Origin: JAJDYQ01 sp963662865
Lineage (GTDB): Bacteria > Pseudomonadota > Gammaproteobacteria > JAJDYQ01
DNA: 64,000 nt
NCBI GenBank assembly: GCA_963662865.1
Contig: OY759969.1
Location: 1,364,001 to 1,428,000, forward strand
Direction: 5' to 3'
The position numbers and the translations under genes are program-made. The stretch's first letter is position 1. Every line of letters begins with the position of its first letter. The notes beneath the pieces are model-generated. The model was not told where the DNA came from. It made no database searches and saw nothing but the letters and a program-made list of their open reading frames with translations. Of this stretch, positions 1-8,123 are shown piece by piece.

Positions 1-133
1 TATTATCCGTGGAACCGTCGTCAACGACGATAACCTGATCATCATCCCCAAGGACCTCCAATATCGAATCAACTGCCTGAGCGATATACCCGGCATAATT
101 GTAGGTCGGTATAATACAACTGATGCTTGGCAT
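1..133 (-). CDS. glycosyltransferase family 2, N-terminal part (cut by window edge)
   Basis: Reading leftwards from 133, the first 44 codons give a typical GT-A glycosyltransferase start: a beta strand SCIIPTYN, then an amphipathic helix, then VIVVDDGST, the nucleotide-sugar binding strand of family 2. The rest lies beyond base 1. An in-frame ATG at 145 is possible, but an AAGGGG sits directly against it and is better spaced for the ATG at 133. It probably transfers a sugar during surface polysaccharide synthesis, which fits the galE just to its right, but the acceptor cannot be told from the fragment. Confidence 0.8.
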   Translation of the reverse strand, partial: MPSISCIIPTYNYAGYIAQAVDSILEVLGDDDQVIVVDDGSTDN

Positions 134-172
134 ATTATTTGTCATCCCCTTGGCTCAAAACTTTTTCCATCT

Positions 173-406
173 GGCAAAGTTTACCATATGGATAGTCGGA
201 TAATCCTTACTGGTGATATTAGTATGCACTCAAATGCATAATGTATCGTTAATTACAGGAGCAGGAATATGGAAAAAATACTCTCCAGCAAAACCGTATC
301 GCTAACAAAATTGCGAGACCCTGCCAAGGCGCTCTCTAAGGCAGGAAACTCACCAGTGGCCGTGCTGAACCGCAATAACGTGGTTGGGTATTTTGTACCT
401 AAATCT
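173..406 (+). repeat. inverted duplicate of the phd promoter and 5' coding region (left copy)
   Basis: This stretch matches the reverse complement of 3187-3421 with about 16 differences in 234 bases, nearly all of them transitions. It carries the upstream region, the operator-like palindrome, the ribosome binding site and the first 46 codons of the phd antitoxin. Homology stops sharply after the shared AAATCT, where the left copy becomes unrelated sequence. The two copies face each other and flank galE and the higA locus. Confidence 0.85.
224..239 (+). promoter_or_regulatory. operator-like palindrome upstream of the truncated phd copy
   Basis: ATGCA-CTCAAA-TGCAT is a perfect 5-bp inverted repeat about 30 bases before the start codon. 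The same site is present with one changed base at 3354-3369 before the intact antitoxin. Phd proteins repress their own promoter, so this is a plausible operator; that role is inferred. Confidence 0.45.
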
Positions 407-430
407 TGTTGTGGGGGAGGTAAAGTATAA
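269..430 (+). pseudogene. truncated Phd/YefM-type antitoxin copy
   Basis: The 53-codon frame starts MEKILSSKTVSLTKLRDP, the same N-terminus as the intact antitoxin at 3076-3324. It follows that protein through YFVPKS (residue 46), then runs into seven unrelated residues and stops. The N-terminal DNA-binding fold is largely kept, while the C-terminal part that neutralises the toxin is missing, and no toxin gene follows. Its GGAG-containing ribosome binding site is intact, so a short repressor-like peptide could still be made. Best read as the broken left copy of an inverted duplication. Confidence 0.75.
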
Positions 431-473
431 TCTGTAGTGCATTTAGTCAACAGTGAAATTTACAACCCATGAT

Positions 474-1484
474 TCAAACATCACATCTATCGGGATTATC
501 GGACTGCCAACGCCAGGTATCTGCTATCATTTCAGTGAGCGTCAGCTCGGCATGCCAATTCAACTCCTGCTCTGCCTTGGTTGGGTCCGCATAGCAGGCG
601 GCGATATCTCCTGCGCGACGGGGAGCTATACGATATGGCACCGACCGGCCCGATATCTGCTCAAATGCAGCAATCACCTCCAGTACGCTGTAGCCCTTGC
701 CGACGCCCAGATTCCAGGCTCGAATACCGGGTTTTTCCTGCAACTTTTCTATGGCTTTCAGGTGACCCTTGGCAAGGTCCATTACATGGATATAATCCCG
801 CACACCGGTACCGTCCGGTGTCGAATAATCGTTACCAAAAACGGATAGTTGTTCTAATTTGCCGGCAGCTACCTGAGCAATATAAGGCATCAGATTATTG
901 GGAATGCCGGCGGGGTCTTCGCCAATCACGCCGCTTGAGTGGGCGCCAACCGGATTGAAGTAACGCAGCAGCACGATATTCCATTGCGGGTCGGATTGAG
1001 ACAAATCCCGCAAAATTTCTTCAATGAACAGCTTGCTGCGCCCGTAGGGATTGGTCGCCGATAGCGGCATATCCTCAGTGATTGGCAGCTTTGCAGGATC
1101 ACCATAAACCGTTGCCGAAGAGCTGAACACCAGTTTTTTCAGGCCTCGTTCCGCCATCACCCGGCACAGGTTAATCGTACCGGCAACATTATTCTCATAA
1201 TACATGAGTGGGATTTCGCAGGACTCGCCAACGGCCTTCAAGCCCGCAAAGTGTATAACGGCCTCAAAGCTATGGCGCTCGAACACCTCAATCAATAATT
1301 GCCTGTCGCGGACATCACCTTCGACAAATTCTACCGCTTGACCGGTTATCTGATGTAACCGGTCAAGCATTTCCTTGGAGCTGTTAGACAGGTTATCGAG
1401 GATAACCACTGAATAGCCCGTATTGATTAATTCAACGCAGGTATGGCTGCCGATATAGCCGGTGCCGCCGGTGATAAGAATCAT
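474..1484 (-). CDS. galE: UDP-glucose 4-epimerase (first copy)
   Basis: The 336-residue protein interconverts UDP-glucose and UDP-galactose (or the GlcNAc pair) using bound NAD. The Rossmann glycine motif GGTGYIG is at residues 6-12. The catalytic set is visible as SSSATVYG (about 121-128) and YGRSK (Tyr147, Lys151), and the length is normal for bacterial GalE. A second, clearly paralogous copy lies at 55645-56673, also beside a family 2 glycosyltransferase. Here the neighbours are a glycosyltransferase start and toxin-antitoxin remnants, so the gene probably serves surface polysaccharide supply. No strong ribosome binding site is seen next to the ATG. Confidence 0.95.
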   Translation of the reverse strand: MILITGGTGYIGSHTCVELINTGYSVVILDNLSNSSKEMLDRLHQITGQAVEFVEGDVRDRQLLIEVFERHSFEAVIHFAGLKAVGESCEIPLMYYENNVAGTINLCRVMAERGLKKLVFSSSATVYGDPAKLPITEDMPLSATNPYGRSKLFIEEILRDLSQSDPQWNIVLLRYFNPVGAHSSGVIGEDPAGIPNNLMPYIAQVAAGKLEQLSVFGNDYSTPDGTGVRDYIHVMDLAKGHLKAIEKLQEKPGIRAWNLGVGKGYSVLEVIAAFEQISGRSVPYRIAPRRAGDIAACYADPTKAEQELNWHAELTLTEMIADTWRWQSDNPDRCDV

Positions 1485-1708
1485 TGGTAGTATTGAAAGC
1501 CTTGCTCCACTTTCCTAAACTGTAACAAAAAACACGAATACATGAAATGAACTACAACGTGTTTGCCGGAGGCCTTATTTTGGGAGAATGAACGGACACA
1601 AGTGCTATGCTGCGGAGATTCGAGCGCAGAGGGACCATGTTGTGCCCTGTATTTGAGTTGTATGGCCACTAAAATAGGCTGTACGGCGGTTAGTCGGGCT
1701 TTGTTTAT
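1485..1708. other. intergenic stretch with no recognisable gene
   Basis: Between galE and the higB remnant I see no coding frame with family resemblance and no clear RNA structure. Short open frames here have no ribosome binding site. It probably holds the galE promoter (read leftwards). Confidence 0.4.
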
Positions 1709-1947
1709 GTGGCTATTTGTCGTAGATGTATTTGCCTCGGCAGGTCAGGGATACTATGCATGCTGGAACTGATTCTGGAGACGCTGGAACACAGGCCCTG
1801 TGGTCACGGCACAAAGCCGAAGGATCGGTTCATCACAGTGGCCGCAGTAGCCTATATCTCTCGGTCCGCTATACCAAACGTTGGTGTATAAATTCAGAAT
1901 TGCAAGATTCGAGTGCTCTTGATGTTCAAATCGTGGATTACCACTGA
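1709..1947 (+). pseudogene. decayed HigB-type (RelE superfamily) toxin
   Basis: The last 36 codons before the stop at 1945-1947 read like a HigB C-terminus: SVRYTKRWCINS matches the usual SIRINxQWRICF strand, and ALDVQIVDYH matches the almost invariant terminal VEIVDYH. Upstream the match moves to another frame, where a weak likeness to the central helix (MLELILETLEH) can be seen around 1757-1790. No single frame encodes a whole toxin, so it appears frameshifted and inactive. It sits 20 bases before higA, the standard higBA order. Confidence 0.55.
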
Positions 1948-1967
1948 ATAAATTTCGGAGGCAGAAA

Positions 1968-2258
1968 ATGATTTCTTCCAACCGTGTAGCAACCCACCCA
2001 GGGGTTATATTGCTTAAAGAGTTTATCGGGCCGCTTGGTTTGCCCCAAAAGGCTCTGGCAACACATATTGGCATCCCTGTACAAAGGGTTAATGAGATAG
2101 TCAGGGGTAAAAGAGGTATTTCTCCTGATACGGCCTGGCTGCTATCAGGGGCGCTTAATACATCGCCGGAGTTCTGGCTCAGCCTACAAGCGGCCCATGA
2201 TCTGTCACTCCACAAACCAAAGCAGCCTATTCAACCTTTGGTGGCAGAAAGTGCATAA
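1968..2258 (+). CDS. higA: HigA-family antitoxin / HTH regulator
   Basis: This 96-residue protein begins with the HigA signature: a short lead, HPGVILLKEFI, then a Cro/C1-type helix-turn-helix (about residues 20-60) with QKALATHIGIPVQRVNEIVRGKRGIS. It ends with the family's WLSLQAAHDLS segment. Partnered HigA binds HigB and represses the shared promoter. A clear GGAGG lies 9 bases before the ATG. Its toxin partner upstream is decayed, so it may survive as a solo regulator or an antidote against related toxins. The family call is firm; present function is inferred. Confidence 0.88.
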   Translation: MISSNRVATHPGVILLKEFIGPLGLPQKALATHIGIPVQRVNEIVRGKRGISPDTAWLLSGALNTSPEFWLSLQAAHDLSLHKPKQPIQPLVAESA

Positions 2259-2411
2259 CAAGACCGTAAACCCGGAGGCATTTTTCGTTCGCTGCGCTTA
2301 CTGCCAATGCGCCGGTTATGGCTGTCATCAGGTTTGCGAAGAAAACAGGGGCTCAGAACACGAAAACAATGGTCAGTCTGATTACCTGCATCTTCCTTCT
2401 TCTCCCTCCGA

Positions 2412-2441
2412 ATAGTGCAATATGTTTCTGAATTTATACAG
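2412..2441 (+). repeat. 30-base dispersed repeat, copy A
   Basis: ATAGTGCAATATGTTTCTG followed by AATTTATACAG differs at only two positions from the sequence at 47707-47736. Both can be read as the open tail VxYVSExIQ, so they may be 3' ends of a lost gene, possibly a transposase. It also partly resembles the tails at 17415 and 45992. Confidence 0.6.
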
Positions 2442-2465
2442 GCATACGCCACAGACTCATCTTAG

Positions 2466-2492
2466 GGAAACTCTGCTTAAATCAGAGTTTCC
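2466..2492. repeat. dispersed palindrome GGAAACTCTG-n7-CAGAGTTTCC
   Basis: Perfect 10-bp arms separated by CTTAAAT. Close relatives lie at 16228-16254 and, shorter, at 22192-22208. The common AACTCTG/CAGAG arms and TTAA-type loop suggest a repetitive family (REP-like or terminal repeats of an insertion element) rather than independent terminators. There is no T-tract on either side. Confidence 0.6.
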
Positions 2493-2704
2493 TGCGATAC
2501 AAGGATGTATCGCCAAAATAATAAAGATAAGCTATTGATTTTGAAAGGAAAGAAAAAATCATATTGTTGTTTTCCGCGCTCTGACAAGTTCAGGATAGAA
2601 TGGTTCAGAGCTTCCTTGGAATATTGACAGTGCCCCCCGGCCAATGCGCTGTGCGTCATGTCTGGTACACAGATAAACATGTAGCTCCGATAGGCTGCGT
2701 ATTA

Positions 2705-3073
2705 TTATTTCACAGAGCGTAGATAGTGCGCTAATTCCACCTCATCCATCAAACCCTGCGCAACTTTGATGATGATTTGCCCGATTTCTTCAGTATCGAA
2801 GGCCAAATCAATATCGTTCAATTCCAGACAGGCAGCCATGGAGCGATAGGCTGTTCGCTTATTGGCATCGTTAAAGACATGACCAACGGCGATCACCACA
2901 GCATAAGCAGCCGCCAGATCATACTCATCTTTGATCAATCCGAAGTGAATACGGTTTTCTACTCTGGCAATTACTGCCTCCAGTGACTTGTTGCCCGCAT
3001 AGCCCTGAAGCTCTTGCCCGTCGATGATGTTCTCGTGGATAAGATGCACATCCTGTAGTCTTAACAGTCTCAT
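2705..3073 (-). CDS. doc: Doc-type toxin of the Fic/Doc family
   Basis: A 122-residue protein with the Fic/Doc active-site motif HVFNDANKR at residues 65-73 (HxFxxxNKR form). Doc toxins phosphorylate elongation factor Tu, while other Fic proteins transfer AMP. The FND rather than FxDGNGR arrangement and the short length fit Doc. It starts 2 bases after the stop of the Phd-type antitoxin gene, the classical antitoxin-toxin order, so translation is probably coupled. All motif residues are present, so the toxin looks functional. Confidence 0.93.
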   Translation of the reverse strand: MRLLRLQDVHLIHENIIDGQELQGYAGNKSLEAVIARVENRIHFGLIKDEYDLAAAYAVVIAVGHVFNDANKRTAYRSMAACLELNDIDLAFDTEEIGQIIIKVAQGLMDEVELAHYLRSVK

Positions 3074-3075
3074 GG

Positions 3076-3324
3076 CTACTTATCTTTCAGATAGTCCAAT
3101 ACAGGCTTGTGTTTGTCGGCATTGTCTAAAAGCAGCTTTTCGACATCATGGCTGTCGGCATACTCAACACTTGTCTGATCTACGGCAGATTTAGGTACAA
3201 AGTACCCAACCACGTTATCGCGGTTCAGCACGGCCACTGGCGAGTTTCCTGCCTTAGAGAGCACCTTGGCAGGGTCTCGCAATTCTGTTAGCGATATGGT
3301 TTTGCTGGAAAGTATTTTTTCCAT
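3076..3324 (-). CDS. phd: Phd/YefM-family antitoxin
   Basis: This 82-residue partner of Doc has an N-terminal Phd/YefM DNA-binding fold (SLTELRDPAKVLSKAG, then VAVLNRDNVVGYFVP) and a charged C-terminus (EKLLLDNADKHKPVLDYLK) of the type that wraps the toxin. GGAGAAGG precedes the ATG at good spacing. The upstream region carries the palindrome at 3354-3369. A truncated inverted copy of its 5' half is at 269-430. It is expected to repress the operon, more strongly when bound to Doc. Confidence 0.92.
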   Translation of the reverse strand: MEKILSSKTISLTELRDPAKVLSKAGNSPVAVLNRDNVVGYFVPKSAVDQTSVEYADSHDVEKLLLDNADKHKPVLDYLKDK

Positions 3325-3421
3325 ATTCCTTCTCCTGTAGTTAACGATATATTATGTATTTGAGTGCATACTAATATCACTAGTAAAGATTATCCAACTA
3401 TCCATATGGTAAACCTTACCG
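3187..3421 (-). repeat. inverted duplicate of the phd promoter and 5' coding region (right copy)
   Basis: Right-hand partner of 173-406, containing the intact phd start and its promoter. The two arms are in opposite orientation, about 2.8 kb apart. Confidence 0.85.
3354..3369 (-). promoter_or_regulatory. operator-like palindrome of phd-doc
   Basis: On the minus strand ATGCACTCAAATACAT, a one-base variant of the perfect palindrome at 224-239, about 30 bases upstream of the phd start. Its conservation between the two copies and its position suggest a Phd binding site; no binding data are available. Confidence 0.45.
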
Positions 3422-3583
3422 GGGACCACTCGAAAATCATAAAAAATTGCAGGGGACTTCTGGTATTGAAGCTCGCTCGCAGAACAAGATCATAAGCCGG
3501 CCAACGGCCTGTGCTTCCAATCCCGTATCACCATTACCTATTTGCGTGCGGTCTCATGCAAATTCAGGCACAATCTTTTCTAT

Positions 3584-4402
3584 TTAGTGATCAAGGCTGG
3601 TATCGGCAAGAATTTTATCAGCCTGCATCTCTCTTAATACGGTTTCTATCTTTTTCATTCCCCTTTTTACGGTCTGCTTTCGTGAACCGAGTTCAGGATT
3701 CAGGATCATGGTTGCATGATTTAAATGAATCGCATACTTGATGAGTTCATTCGATGGAATAAATATCATTTCGTAACCATTATCCACCAGGGCTTTATGT
3801 AACACCTTGCCGGCCGTTTCCTGACCTGCTCCAAAACCCACACCACATTGCTTCAATATATCTGTGCGATACAGGGCCAGGTGACTGCGCAGATAGCGAT
3901 AGTGTTTGCCTTTGCCATCGGTAATCAATTCTTTACCAACGATCGGATACAAAACATATTGAATGGCGTATTCAATCTTTTTCAATATCAATTTCCAGGT
4001 CGACTTCAACTCCAGTTTCCATGATCCGACACCGGCAATATTGTTGCTGGCCTTTATTCGATTCAGCAGAAAATCCAGCCAGTCGTCACGCAGGACAAAA
4101 GTATCGGTGTGTATGGACATCACATAGGGTGTCTTCACCCGCCTCAATGCCATATCCAGTGCCGCCGCATGAGAAGCCCCGGGCGACTCGCTCTTTTCGG
4201 GCTGTCGCTCAATCAGCTCTATCCACGGCAAAGAGCGTAAATAGTGTAATGAGTCGTCATCTTTCCCGGAGCCATTATCAATCGCTATCACGTGAATACG
4301 CGATGTGTCCGTATGCCTTTTAAGCAAGCGCAGACAAAGACGGGTAATCTCAGGCGTCCGGTAGTTTGGAATCAGTATAGTGACTTCTTTCATTTCTGTC
4401 AT
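3584..4402 (-). CDS. family 2 glycosyltransferase of the LPS core locus
   Basis: The 272-residue protein opens with VTILIPNYRTPEI and HVIAIDNGSGKDDDSL, the two nucleotide-binding strands of GT2 enzymes, and SIHTDTF in mid-sequence supplies a DxD-like metal site (about residues 96-101). There is no membrane segment, so it should work on the inner face of the membrane. It starts 3 bases after the stop of the double-kinase gene and is the last gene of the waa operon, so it probably adds a core or O-antigen sugar. An in-frame ATG three codons in is an alternative start. Acceptor and sugar are unknown. Confidence 0.85.
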   Translation of the reverse strand: MTEMKEVTILIPNYRTPEITRLCLRLLKRHTDTSRIHVIAIDNGSGKDDDSLHYLRSLPWIELIERQPEKSESPGASHAAALDMALRRVKTPYVMSIHTDTFVLRDDWLDFLLNRIKASNNIAGVGSWKLELKSTWKLILKKIEYAIQYVLYPIVGKELITDGKGKHYRYLRSHLALYRTDILKQCGVGFGAGQETAGKVLHKALVDNGYEMIFIPSNELIKYAIHLNHATMILNPELGSRKQTVKRGMKKIETVLREMQADKILADTSLDH

Positions 4403-4405
4403 TAT

Positions 4406-5836
4406 TTATACCCTGCCTGCCATCAGCGGCTCAAATATTGATCTGGCTTCTGCATTATCCCGCCAGTTTTTCCCAAATCTTCGACGGTCTCTTTCAACGC
4501 CCTGTAGCAGAAGGCGATGGTTGTTTACGGTTTTCATTGCATCCAGATCAATCAGTACAGGCTCATTCCCGTGAATAATAAAATTGGTTGATTTCAGGTC
4601 TCCATGCACCAGTCCTCCGGTGGCCAGTTCCTCAATAAGTCCGAGCATCTTGATCGCAACATCATTTTTTGCTTTTTCAGTAGCGTGCTGCCGACGGAAG
4701 AATTCATCGCTGTTACTCCCCGCAACGTACTCCATCACATACAGGGATACGCCCTTCAGTCTGCCTTGCAGACATTCCACTAATGCCACCGGTTTTGCCG
4801 TATGGATACCTCTGAGCTGCAAGCGATGGGCATTTCTCCAGGATCGACTCGCCCGACTTTCACGCCAGGTCAGCTTCAGGCGATGGCTAAAATTCTTTAT
4901 ATTGTATCGCTTTGCGACGTACTGTCTGTTATCAACATTAATGATACCTACTGTCGAGGTATTTCCCTGCTTGAGCATGACTGTATTTTCATTATCAAAC
5001 ATATGCTCCGGGTCGGAAATCACATTGATTAAACCGCCACACAAATAATCTCTATCCATAATCAAGCGTCCGTAAGTGGTAGATCGGACATGGAACGCCG
5101 TGCATTCACGATATATCTTTTTCAGAACATGGGATTCGCGCCATTGCTGCTGTTTTCGGATTAGTTTTATTAATTCCTCGGCATGAGGACTATTGATGTC
5201 TTTGCCCAATCCTCGCAGATAGCGCTCCAGCCATAACGATTCAACGTGTAAAGATCTTGGAAACTGCGCAAACATAAGCGCCACGTTTCTGTCAATCAGG
5301 TATTCATTATCGACCTTGCGCACAGCACCTGTATCCAGGATATAAATTTTATCGCTATTCAGCAAAAAGTTTTCCAGATGTGGGTCTTCGTGAATCAGAT
5401 TGTTTCTTCGGAAGCGCACAAACAGATCAATCAGTTGTGAAAAATATTTTTTCGCCGCATCGCTGATAGAAGGCTGGTGAAGAAAAATATCTTTAAGGGT
5501 GCGTGCATGGGCTAGATGCTGATAGATAATAATGTTCACGCCGTCATCAGCAAGGCCATAGTAAACACGCAGAGGCATAGTATGGGATGTATTATGTAGT
5601 AATTCATAGCCTTTTATTTCAGACTGAAATTCATTCTGCGCACGTCGATATGGTGCAAATACCTTAATGACATATTCTCTGTTGCTACAGATGGCCAGCG
5701 CCGTCAGGCGTCTCCCCGGCAACAAGCGTAGAGACTCGGTGCAGCGATAAACCCGTTGCTCCTTACCAGATATTTTCAGGGTAATTTCGCATTCAGAAAA
5801 GACCCCTTGTTCTATGACATCAAGGGCTGACATCAT
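4406..5836 (-). CDS. tandem two-domain WaaP-like (RIO/Kdo kinase type) kinase
   Basis: Its place after waaG is where waaP, the heptose kinase of the LPS core, sits in Pseudomonas. The 476 residues hold two kinase-like units. The first has the ATP lysine in YVIKVF (about 58), a catalytic loop IHEDPHLENF (148-157) and DTG (168-170) as the metal-binding turn. The second has VAKRY (about 309), VHGDLKSTNF (410-419) and DLD (430-432). Both keep the catalytic Asp and the downstream Asn. Known WaaP proteins are single-domain and about half to two-thirds this size, so this is a duplication or fusion. It may phosphorylate two heptose positions; that is inference. Confidence 0.8.
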   Translation of the reverse strand: MMSALDVIEQGVFSECEITLKISGKEQRVYRCTESLRLLPGRRLTALAICSNREYVIKVFAPYRRAQNEFQSEIKGYELLHNTSHTMPLRVYYGLADDGVNIIIYQHLAHARTLKDIFLHQPSISDAAKKYFSQLIDLFVRFRRNNLIHEDPHLENFLLNSDKIYILDTGAVRKVDNEYLIDRNVALMFAQFPRSLHVESLWLERYLRGLGKDINSPHAEELIKLIRKQQQWRESHVLKKIYRECTAFHVRSTTYGRLIMDRDYLCGGLINVISDPEHMFDNENTVMLKQGNTSTVGIINVDNRQYVAKRYNIKNFSHRLKLTWRESRASRSWRNAHRLQLRGIHTAKPVALVECLQGRLKGVSLYVMEYVAGSNSDEFFRRQHATEKAKNDVAIKMLGLIEELATGGLVHGDLKSTNFIIHGNEPVLIDLDAMKTVNNHRLLLQGVERDRRRFGKNWRDNAEARSIFEPLMAGRV

Positions 5837-5966
5837 ATATCTTCATTCTCCATATTCTCCAATTTGTCTGGGTCAGGCCAGTTAGCATAAGAATATTTAG
5901 CACAGCGTCGCACATCAAATCAGACCTGTAGTCGCTCCAATGCCCGATAGTCCGAATCAACTCGAA

Positions 5967-7088
5967 TCATCTATCAGCCCCATTACAACAAGATTGACGA
6001 ATAACGGAAGACGCTGCTTCAGCCATGCCGTATAAATTCCGCGTCCGACCATAGTGAATACCATTTTCACGCCATTGCTGCCTGTCTGTCTCAAGCATCA
6101 GGGCAAGCTGCTTATTAAATTCATTCTGGTTAAACGGCGATTCCAACACGATACCCGCTTGGGCCTCATTAACATGATGCGCATAGCCACACACATCGGT
6201 AACAATCACCGGTAAACCGGTGACAATCGCTTCCAGAATAACCTTGCCCGCAACCTCTTGGCCGGCAGGATGTATAAGCAGGTCACCCGCCTGCATTATG
6301 GCATTGATATCATTACGCCCCGGAAGGATCTTGACCTGGGTCTGAAGCGACAGGCGCTTGATCATCCTTGCAAACGGTGCGGCCTTATCCTGCCCAATAA
6401 TCCGCATTTGAACTTTCTCACGCAATGGCTTCGGTAAAGCATGAATAGCTATCAGGGCCCGGTCAAGTCCCTTGGTTTTAAATCCCGAACCAATCATCAG
6501 TAAAAGTATCTGATCATCATCAATAACAAACTCGTCTCGTATCCGCTGTCTTTGCTCTGCAGAATCTTTAGCTGCACAGGCAGAACGATGTATACCAGGC
6601 GGCATCAATGTAAATCGTTCGTCCGGCGTATGCCATGAATGCTGATATTCAGCTTGTTGCCTGTCAGCCAGTACCAGAATATGGGTATGGCTATCAACAA
6701 CAAAAACAGCGCGCTCAAATTCAATGAAGTGTTTGTAGCGCGGACTCATTTGTTGTATGCGGCCATGATGGTGGGCCTTGTAACAAGGATCTGCTGCAAA
6801 ATAGATATCCAGACCTGGCATCTTGTTAAATCCTACCACACAGTCAATGTTATCTTGCCGAATGTATTGCGATACTTGCTCGAAGTATTTTTTGTATTTG
6901 GAATGATTGGTCAGTGCCCGATTTTTTATGATTTTTATCGTCAGGCCTTTCGGCTTGTTTCCCTGCCAGCCTAATGTATAAACAAAGACCTCATCACCTG
7001 CCGCAACCCTTTGCAGCGCGATATTCAGAAAGTCTCGTTGTAATCCTCCATAGGGGAAATACTTAAATAAACAAAAAGCAGTTTTCAT
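5967..7088 (-). CDS. waaG: LPS core glucosyltransferase WaaG-type (GT4)
   Basis: This 373-residue protein matches WaaG/RfaG, which adds the first glucose to heptose II of the LPS inner core from UDP-glucose at the cytoplasmic membrane face. The N-terminal FKYFPYGGLQRDFLNIA loop is characteristic. The C-terminal nucleotide-binding part holds GSGFKTKGLDRALIAI and the EX7E-type segment EVAGKVILEAIVTGLPVIV. It overlaps the waaC stop by 4 bases (ATGA), a sign of coupled translation. About 130 bases separate it from the kinase gene. Confidence 0.93.
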   Translation of the reverse strand: MKTAFCLFKYFPYGGLQRDFLNIALQRVAAGDEVFVYTLGWQGNKPKGLTIKIIKNRALTNHSKYKKYFEQVSQYIRQDNIDCVVGFNKMPGLDIYFAADPCYKAHHHGRIQQMSPRYKHFIEFERAVFVVDSHTHILVLADRQQAEYQHSWHTPDERFTLMPPGIHRSACAAKDSAEQRQRIRDEFVIDDDQILLLMIGSGFKTKGLDRALIAIHALPKPLREKVQMRIIGQDKAAPFARMIKRLSLQTQVKILPGRNDINAIMQAGDLLIHPAGQEVAGKVILEAIVTGLPVIVTDVCGYAHHVNEAQAGIVLESPFNQNEFNKQLALMLETDRQQWRENGIHYGRTRNLYGMAEAASSVIRQSCCNGADR

Positions 7089-8104
7089 GCGGCAAACTCT
7101 ATCTGCCTGTTCACCAATTCAACGACACGGTCTGTCAAAATCGTTTCCGTGCATGGTGGTACCTGACTCTCAGGCAATTTATTGCAATGACGTAACAGAC
7201 ATGGAGAGCAGGCATATGAGGCTTGCAAGGGCCACATGTATCGGCTTAAAGTGCCGGTATGTGCCGCTGAAGTAGAGCCATATAACGATACGCCCGGTCT
7301 GTTCAACGCCGCTGCAAGATGTGCCAATCCCGTGTCCACAGCGACAATTGCCTGACAAGACATTATCACTGAGGCGATCTCAGTTAAGTTCATAAAAGGT
7401 AAAATATCTACACCGTAAATATTATTTGCTATTCGCTTGGCAAATTTCCGTTCAGACTGATTACCGGCAGGTACAATTATTTTTTTCCCTTGTTCTATCA
7501 ATTTCAAGGCCAATTTTCTCCAGAATTCCAATGGCCAGCGTTTGCTTGACCAAGTAGTGCCATATAGTAAAATTAAGGTTTCTTCATTAATCGAATTATC
7601 GGGGACTACGGATAATCCATAATCCAGAGGCCTGTCGTTATACTTATAATTCAACGCTTTGGAAAACAAATCCCGAATGCGAGCGACAGCATGCTGCCCT
7701 TTACCGATTGCATAAGTTTTGTCGTAAAACCAACTGGCCTGCGCTTCTCGAGCTGAATTTTTATCCGGACCAAATTTCGTACCTCTGGCTTTGCTGGTAA
7801 TCAAGGCACTCTTGATTAAACCCTGGGCATCAATAACGGCATCATAGTGATGTCTCCGCAACAATTGTGTAAACCGTTTCCAGTCACCTCGTATCCAGGC
7901 CTTGACCCAGGACTTTCGCCAGCGCCTGACGGCACTCGGTATAACTCGATCAATAGCCGGATGTAACGATGGGATTTCACTAAATGATTCTTCGGCCACC
8001 CAGTCAAAAGAAATACCCGGGATAGCCCGTACTGCATCGGTAACCGCCGGAAAGGTATGAATCAAATCACCCAGGGATGATGTCTTTACAATCAGGACAC
8101 GCAT
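7085..8104 (-). CDS. waaC: LPS heptosyltransferase I
   Basis: A 339-residue GT9 enzyme that moves L-glycero-D-manno-heptose from its ADP donor to Kdo of lipid A. The start MRVLIVKTSSLGDLIHTFP is the hallmark of WaaC, with the acidic residue of the active site in SLGD. The donor site is represented by LLYGTTWSSKRWPLEFW and AVDTGLAHLAAALNRPGVSL. It begins 19 bases after waaF and overlaps waaG, forming one operon. Confidence 0.95.
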   Translation of the reverse strand: MRVLIVKTSSLGDLIHTFPAVTDAVRAIPGISFDWVAEESFSEIPSLHPAIDRVIPSAVRRWRKSWVKAWIRGDWKRFTQLLRRHHYDAVIDAQGLIKSALITSKARGTKFGPDKNSAREAQASWFYDKTYAIGKGQHAVARIRDLFSKALNYKYNDRPLDYGLSVVPDNSINEETLILLYGTTWSSKRWPLEFWRKLALKLIEQGKKIIVPAGNQSERKFAKRIANNIYGVDILPFMNLTEIASVIMSCQAIVAVDTGLAHLAAALNRPGVSLYGSTSAAHTGTLSRYMWPLQASYACSPCLLRHCNKLPESQVPPCTETILTDRVVELVNRQIEFAA

Positions 8105-8123
8105 GAATAAATTTTAACCGTAT

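Larger units (their letters stand above)
2259..2704. other. non-coding strip with mobile-element debris
   Basis: No convincing gene. It contains a 30-base sequence repeated at 47707 (2412-2441), a near-perfect palindrome (2466-2492), and a further CAGAGCTTCC at 2606-2615 matching one palindrome arm. The 150 bases between the palindrome and that half-site could be a small non-autonomous element. The 3' end abuts the doc stop codon at 2705. Confidence 0.5.

Noticed and set aside
453..958. Plus-strand open frames over galE, and similar antisense frames over most other genes
   Set aside because: Each lies opposite a well supported gene, has no ribosome binding site and shows no family motif.
3415..3583. 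Short open stretch on the minus strand reading IGNGDTGLEAQAVGRLMILF
   Set aside because: It has no start codon, is closed by stops on both sides within about 40 codons, and I cannot tie it to any family; probably debris between the operon and the phd promoter.
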